This document shows positions 62,154 to 64,000 of a stretch of DNA of 64,000 bases, one piece after another; the first letter of the stretch is position 1; every line of letters begins with the position of its first letter. Source of the stretch: an uncultured Alphaproteobacteria bacterium (GTDB taxonomy: Bacteria > Pseudomonadota > Alphaproteobacteria > HIMB59 > GCA-002718135); contig CACMYX010000001.1 in assembly GCA_902618015.1 (NCBI GenBank), forward strand, positions 62,001 through 126,000, written 5' to 3'. Below the pieces are notes generated by a model. That model saw only the letters and a program-made list of their open reading frames with translations. It was not told the DNA's origin and did not search any database. The position numbers and the translations under genes are program-made.

Positions 62154-64000
62154 TTAACTTATTGCATCATTACAACGATTGCAAATTTCATTTTTTATTA
62201 ATTCCTTTTCATATTTCCAACATCTTTGACATTTTTGACCACTCACCTTAGATACTTGCACTTTTACATTTTTAATATCGTCTATTGAAAAACCATGGCT
62301 ATTTTCTTCAAGTATATGCAATTTAAATGATGAAGTAATAGCAATTTCATCAAACATAACTTCATTAACTTTATCAAAACTTTCTTTAGAAATATAAATA
62401 TCCAAATGAGCTTCTAAACTTGAACGTATAATTTTTTCTTCTCTAATTTTCTCAATTGCTCCAGTAGCAACTTTTCTAATATTTTTAATTAAATTCCATT
62501 TTTCATTTAATTGATTGTTTTGGTATTCTTTATTACAAATTAAGAAATCTTGAAGATGTATACTTTCAGTATTTCCTATGGCTTTCCATGCTTCTTCAGA
62601 AGTGAAAGAAATAGAAGGTGCAAACCACCTAACTAAATGATTAAATATTATATTTAAAAGTGTTCTTGTAGATCGCCTCTTAATCGAATTTATACTATCG
62701 CAGTAGATAGTATCTTTTCTTATATCAAAGTAAAAGGCAGAAAGATCATTAGAACAAAAATTTAAAAGTGTTGTAAACATCAAGTGAAAGTTAAATGTTG
62801 ATACACATTTTTGAACAACTTGATCAACTTCCCACAAACGATGAAGTAGATATTTTTCTAACTCTGGAAATTCACTCTCATCAATAGCTTCCTCATTAGT
62901 AAAATCATTTAAATTGCCAATTAAAAAACGAAAGGTATTTCTTATTCTTCTATAAGACTCAGCTTGTGATTGAAGGATAGCATTATCAAGCTTCAGATCA
63001 TCATAATAATCAGATGCGACAACCCACAATCTTAAAATATCTACTCCATATTTTTTTAATATATCATCTGGAGAAATAACATTACCTAAAGATTTAGACA
63101 TTTTACGTCCTCTTCCATCAACAACAAACCCGTGTGTCAGAACACTTTCATAAGGAGCTTTACCTCTTGTGCCAGAAGATTCTAAAAGAGATGAATGAAA
63201 CCACCCTCTGTGTTGATCACTTCCTTCTAAGTACATCGATGCAGGCCATTTCAAATCTTCTCTTTGTTCTAGACAAAAAGCATGTGTAGAACCACTATCA
63301 AACCATACTTCAACTACATCTTTAACCTGTTCATAATCTTCAAGTGAATATTCATCCCCTAAAAATCTTTGTGGATCTTCAGTAAACCACGTATTGCTTC
63401 CTTCTTTTTCATATATGTCAGCTATTCTATTGATAATATTTTCATCTCTTAAAGGTTGACCCGTTTTTTTATTTACAAATAATGGTAAAGGTACACCCCA
63501 CACTCTTTGTCTAGATACACACCAATCTGGTCTAGTTTCAATCATTGATCTAAGCCTTGTTTGGCCTTGTGGAGGATAGAAAATAGTTTCATCAATTGAT
63601 TTGAGAGCAATGTCTCTTAAATTATTTTTTTCCATGGAAATGAACCATTGTGGCGTATTTCTATAAATAAGAGGAGCTTTAGACCTCCATGAATGAGGGT
63701 AGCTATGACGAAGCGTTCCTTTAAATAATAATTTTGAAAATTCTTCTAATTTATCTGCGATTTTGTGATCTACTTTATAAATATGTTCACCTTCAAAACC
63801 AACAGCATGTTGATTATATTTACCATCATCTTGAACTGTCTGTATGATATCAACATTATTTTCTATTCCTAAAACATAGTCGTCATCTCCATGTCCAGGA
63901 GCTATATGTACAACTCCTGTACCCTGTTCTAAGTTAACAAAATCCCCATGAAATGGTTTTACTATAAAATCGTATCCCAATTGTTTAAATGGATGCTCAC
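62154..64000 (-). CDS. ileS: Isoleucyl-tRNA synthetase, C-terminal part (5' truncated by window)
   Basis: The frame stays open to base 64000, so the gene begins outside the window. The visible part includes the end of the editing domain (GTGVVHIAPGHGDDDYVLG), the Trp-rich substrate region DWCVSRQRVWGVPLP, the KMSKS loop (GRKMSKSLGN), the anticodon-binding helices and a C-terminal zinc finger CQRCWKYEKELIKNEICNRC. Confidence 0.97.
   Translation of the reverse strand, partial: EHPFKQLGYDFIVKPFHGDFVNLEQGTGVVHIAPGHGDDDYVLGIENNVDIIQTVQDDGKYNQHAVGFEGEHIYKVDHKIADKLEEFSKLLFKGTLRHSYPHSWRSKAPLIYRNTPQWFISMEKNNLRDIALKSIDETIFYPPQGQTRLRSMIETRPDWCVSRQRVWGVPLPLFVNKKTGQPLRDENIINRIADIYEKEGSNTWFTEDPQRFLGDEYSLEDYEQVKDVVEVWFDSGSTHAFCLEQREDLKWPASMYLEGSDQHRGWFHSSLLESSGTRGKAPYESVLTHGFVVDGRGRKMSKSLGNVISPDDILKKYGVDILRLWVVASDYYDDLKLDNAILQSQAESYRRIRNTFRFLIGNLNDFTNEEAIDESEFPELEKYLLHRLWEVDQVVQKCVSTFNFHLMFTTLLNFCSNDLSAFYFDIRKDTIYCDSINSIKRRSTRTLLNIIFNHLVRWFAPSISFTSEEAWKAIGNTESIHLQDFLICNKEYQNNQLNEKWNLIKNIRKVATGAIEKIREEKIIRSSLEAHLDIYISKESFDKVNEVMFDEIAITSSFKLHILEENSHGFSIDDIKNVKVQVSKVSGQKCQRCWKYEKELIKNEICNRCNDAIS

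Overview
The window is AT-rich, tightly packed DNA (many stop/start overlaps such as ATGA and TAATG) from an alphaproteobacterium. It most resembles streamlined marine surface lineages (SAR11/HIMB59/AEGEAN-169 type). The evidence is low GC content, a split F0 ATP synthase operon carrying both b and b' subunits, the ispH-thrB-rnhA and ileS-lspA-BamF(DUF3035) gene orders, an aa3 oxidase operon with ctaB and ctaG, and a complete lipid A/Kdo block. No tRNA, rRNA, IS element, prophage or CRISPR array was seen. The placement is inferred from gene content, not from a marker gene.

Layout. Positions 1-6445 (+) hold the 3' end of smc, atpI-B-E-F'-F, then ispH, thrB, rnhA and a YceI protein. Positions 6451-28732 are an accessory catabolic region. 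It has a pentitol/polyol block (zinc polyol dehydrogenase, mannitol-type dehydrogenase, xylulokinase), a block with an Ldh_2 oxidoreductase, a serine hydrolase and a DMT permease, and a nine-gene minus-strand operon (25034 down to 15773). That operon combines two paralogous desaturase-like diiron proteins, a flavoprotein reductase, a Rieske ferredoxin, a PanB-like barrel protein, a sterol-desaturase-family hydroxylase, an SMP-30 lactonase, an IlvD/Edd dehydratase and a PLP enzyme. It is divergent from a sugar ABC importer (25225-27998). The desaturase-like/Rieske/reductase trio recalls the rhizopine demethylase set MocD-MocE-MocF, so I infer an oxygenase-initiated pathway for a modified sugar, cyclitol or similar compound.

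Positions 27995-31865 carry an SDR-peroxiredoxin-DsbD operon and YqgE. Positions 31866-35757 carry two ammonium transporter genes. Each is preceded by the same 154-bp element, which folds as two tandem glutamine riboswitches (glnA RNA class), and each is followed by a hairpin and a small gene. Neither amt gene is accompanied by glnK, so RNA-based glutamine sensing seems to be the local control.

Positions 35758-39424 hold a Gfo/Idh/MocA dehydrogenase with a TIM-barrel sugar isomerase, a GATase, Ogt and a DUF6494 protein. Positions 39449-49039 (-) form a long cytochrome oxidase operon (coxB, coxA, ctaB, a 35-aa membrane protein, ctaG, coxC, SURF1) that continues into an M32 carboxypeptidase, thrC and an M16 peptidase. 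The rest is housekeeping: rsmE; ubiA-msbA-DUF374-waaA-lpxK-lpxL; xseA-tadA; a C26 hydrolase, an RsuA-family pseudouridine synthase and rsmD; pgi; a BamF-like lipoprotein, lspA and the 3' part of ileS.

The points that most deserve attention are the duplicated tandem glutamine riboswitches, the oxygenase-based catabolic operon with its active-site-altered PanB homologue, and a SURF1 gene that has no standard start codon and lies in frame directly behind the coxC stop.
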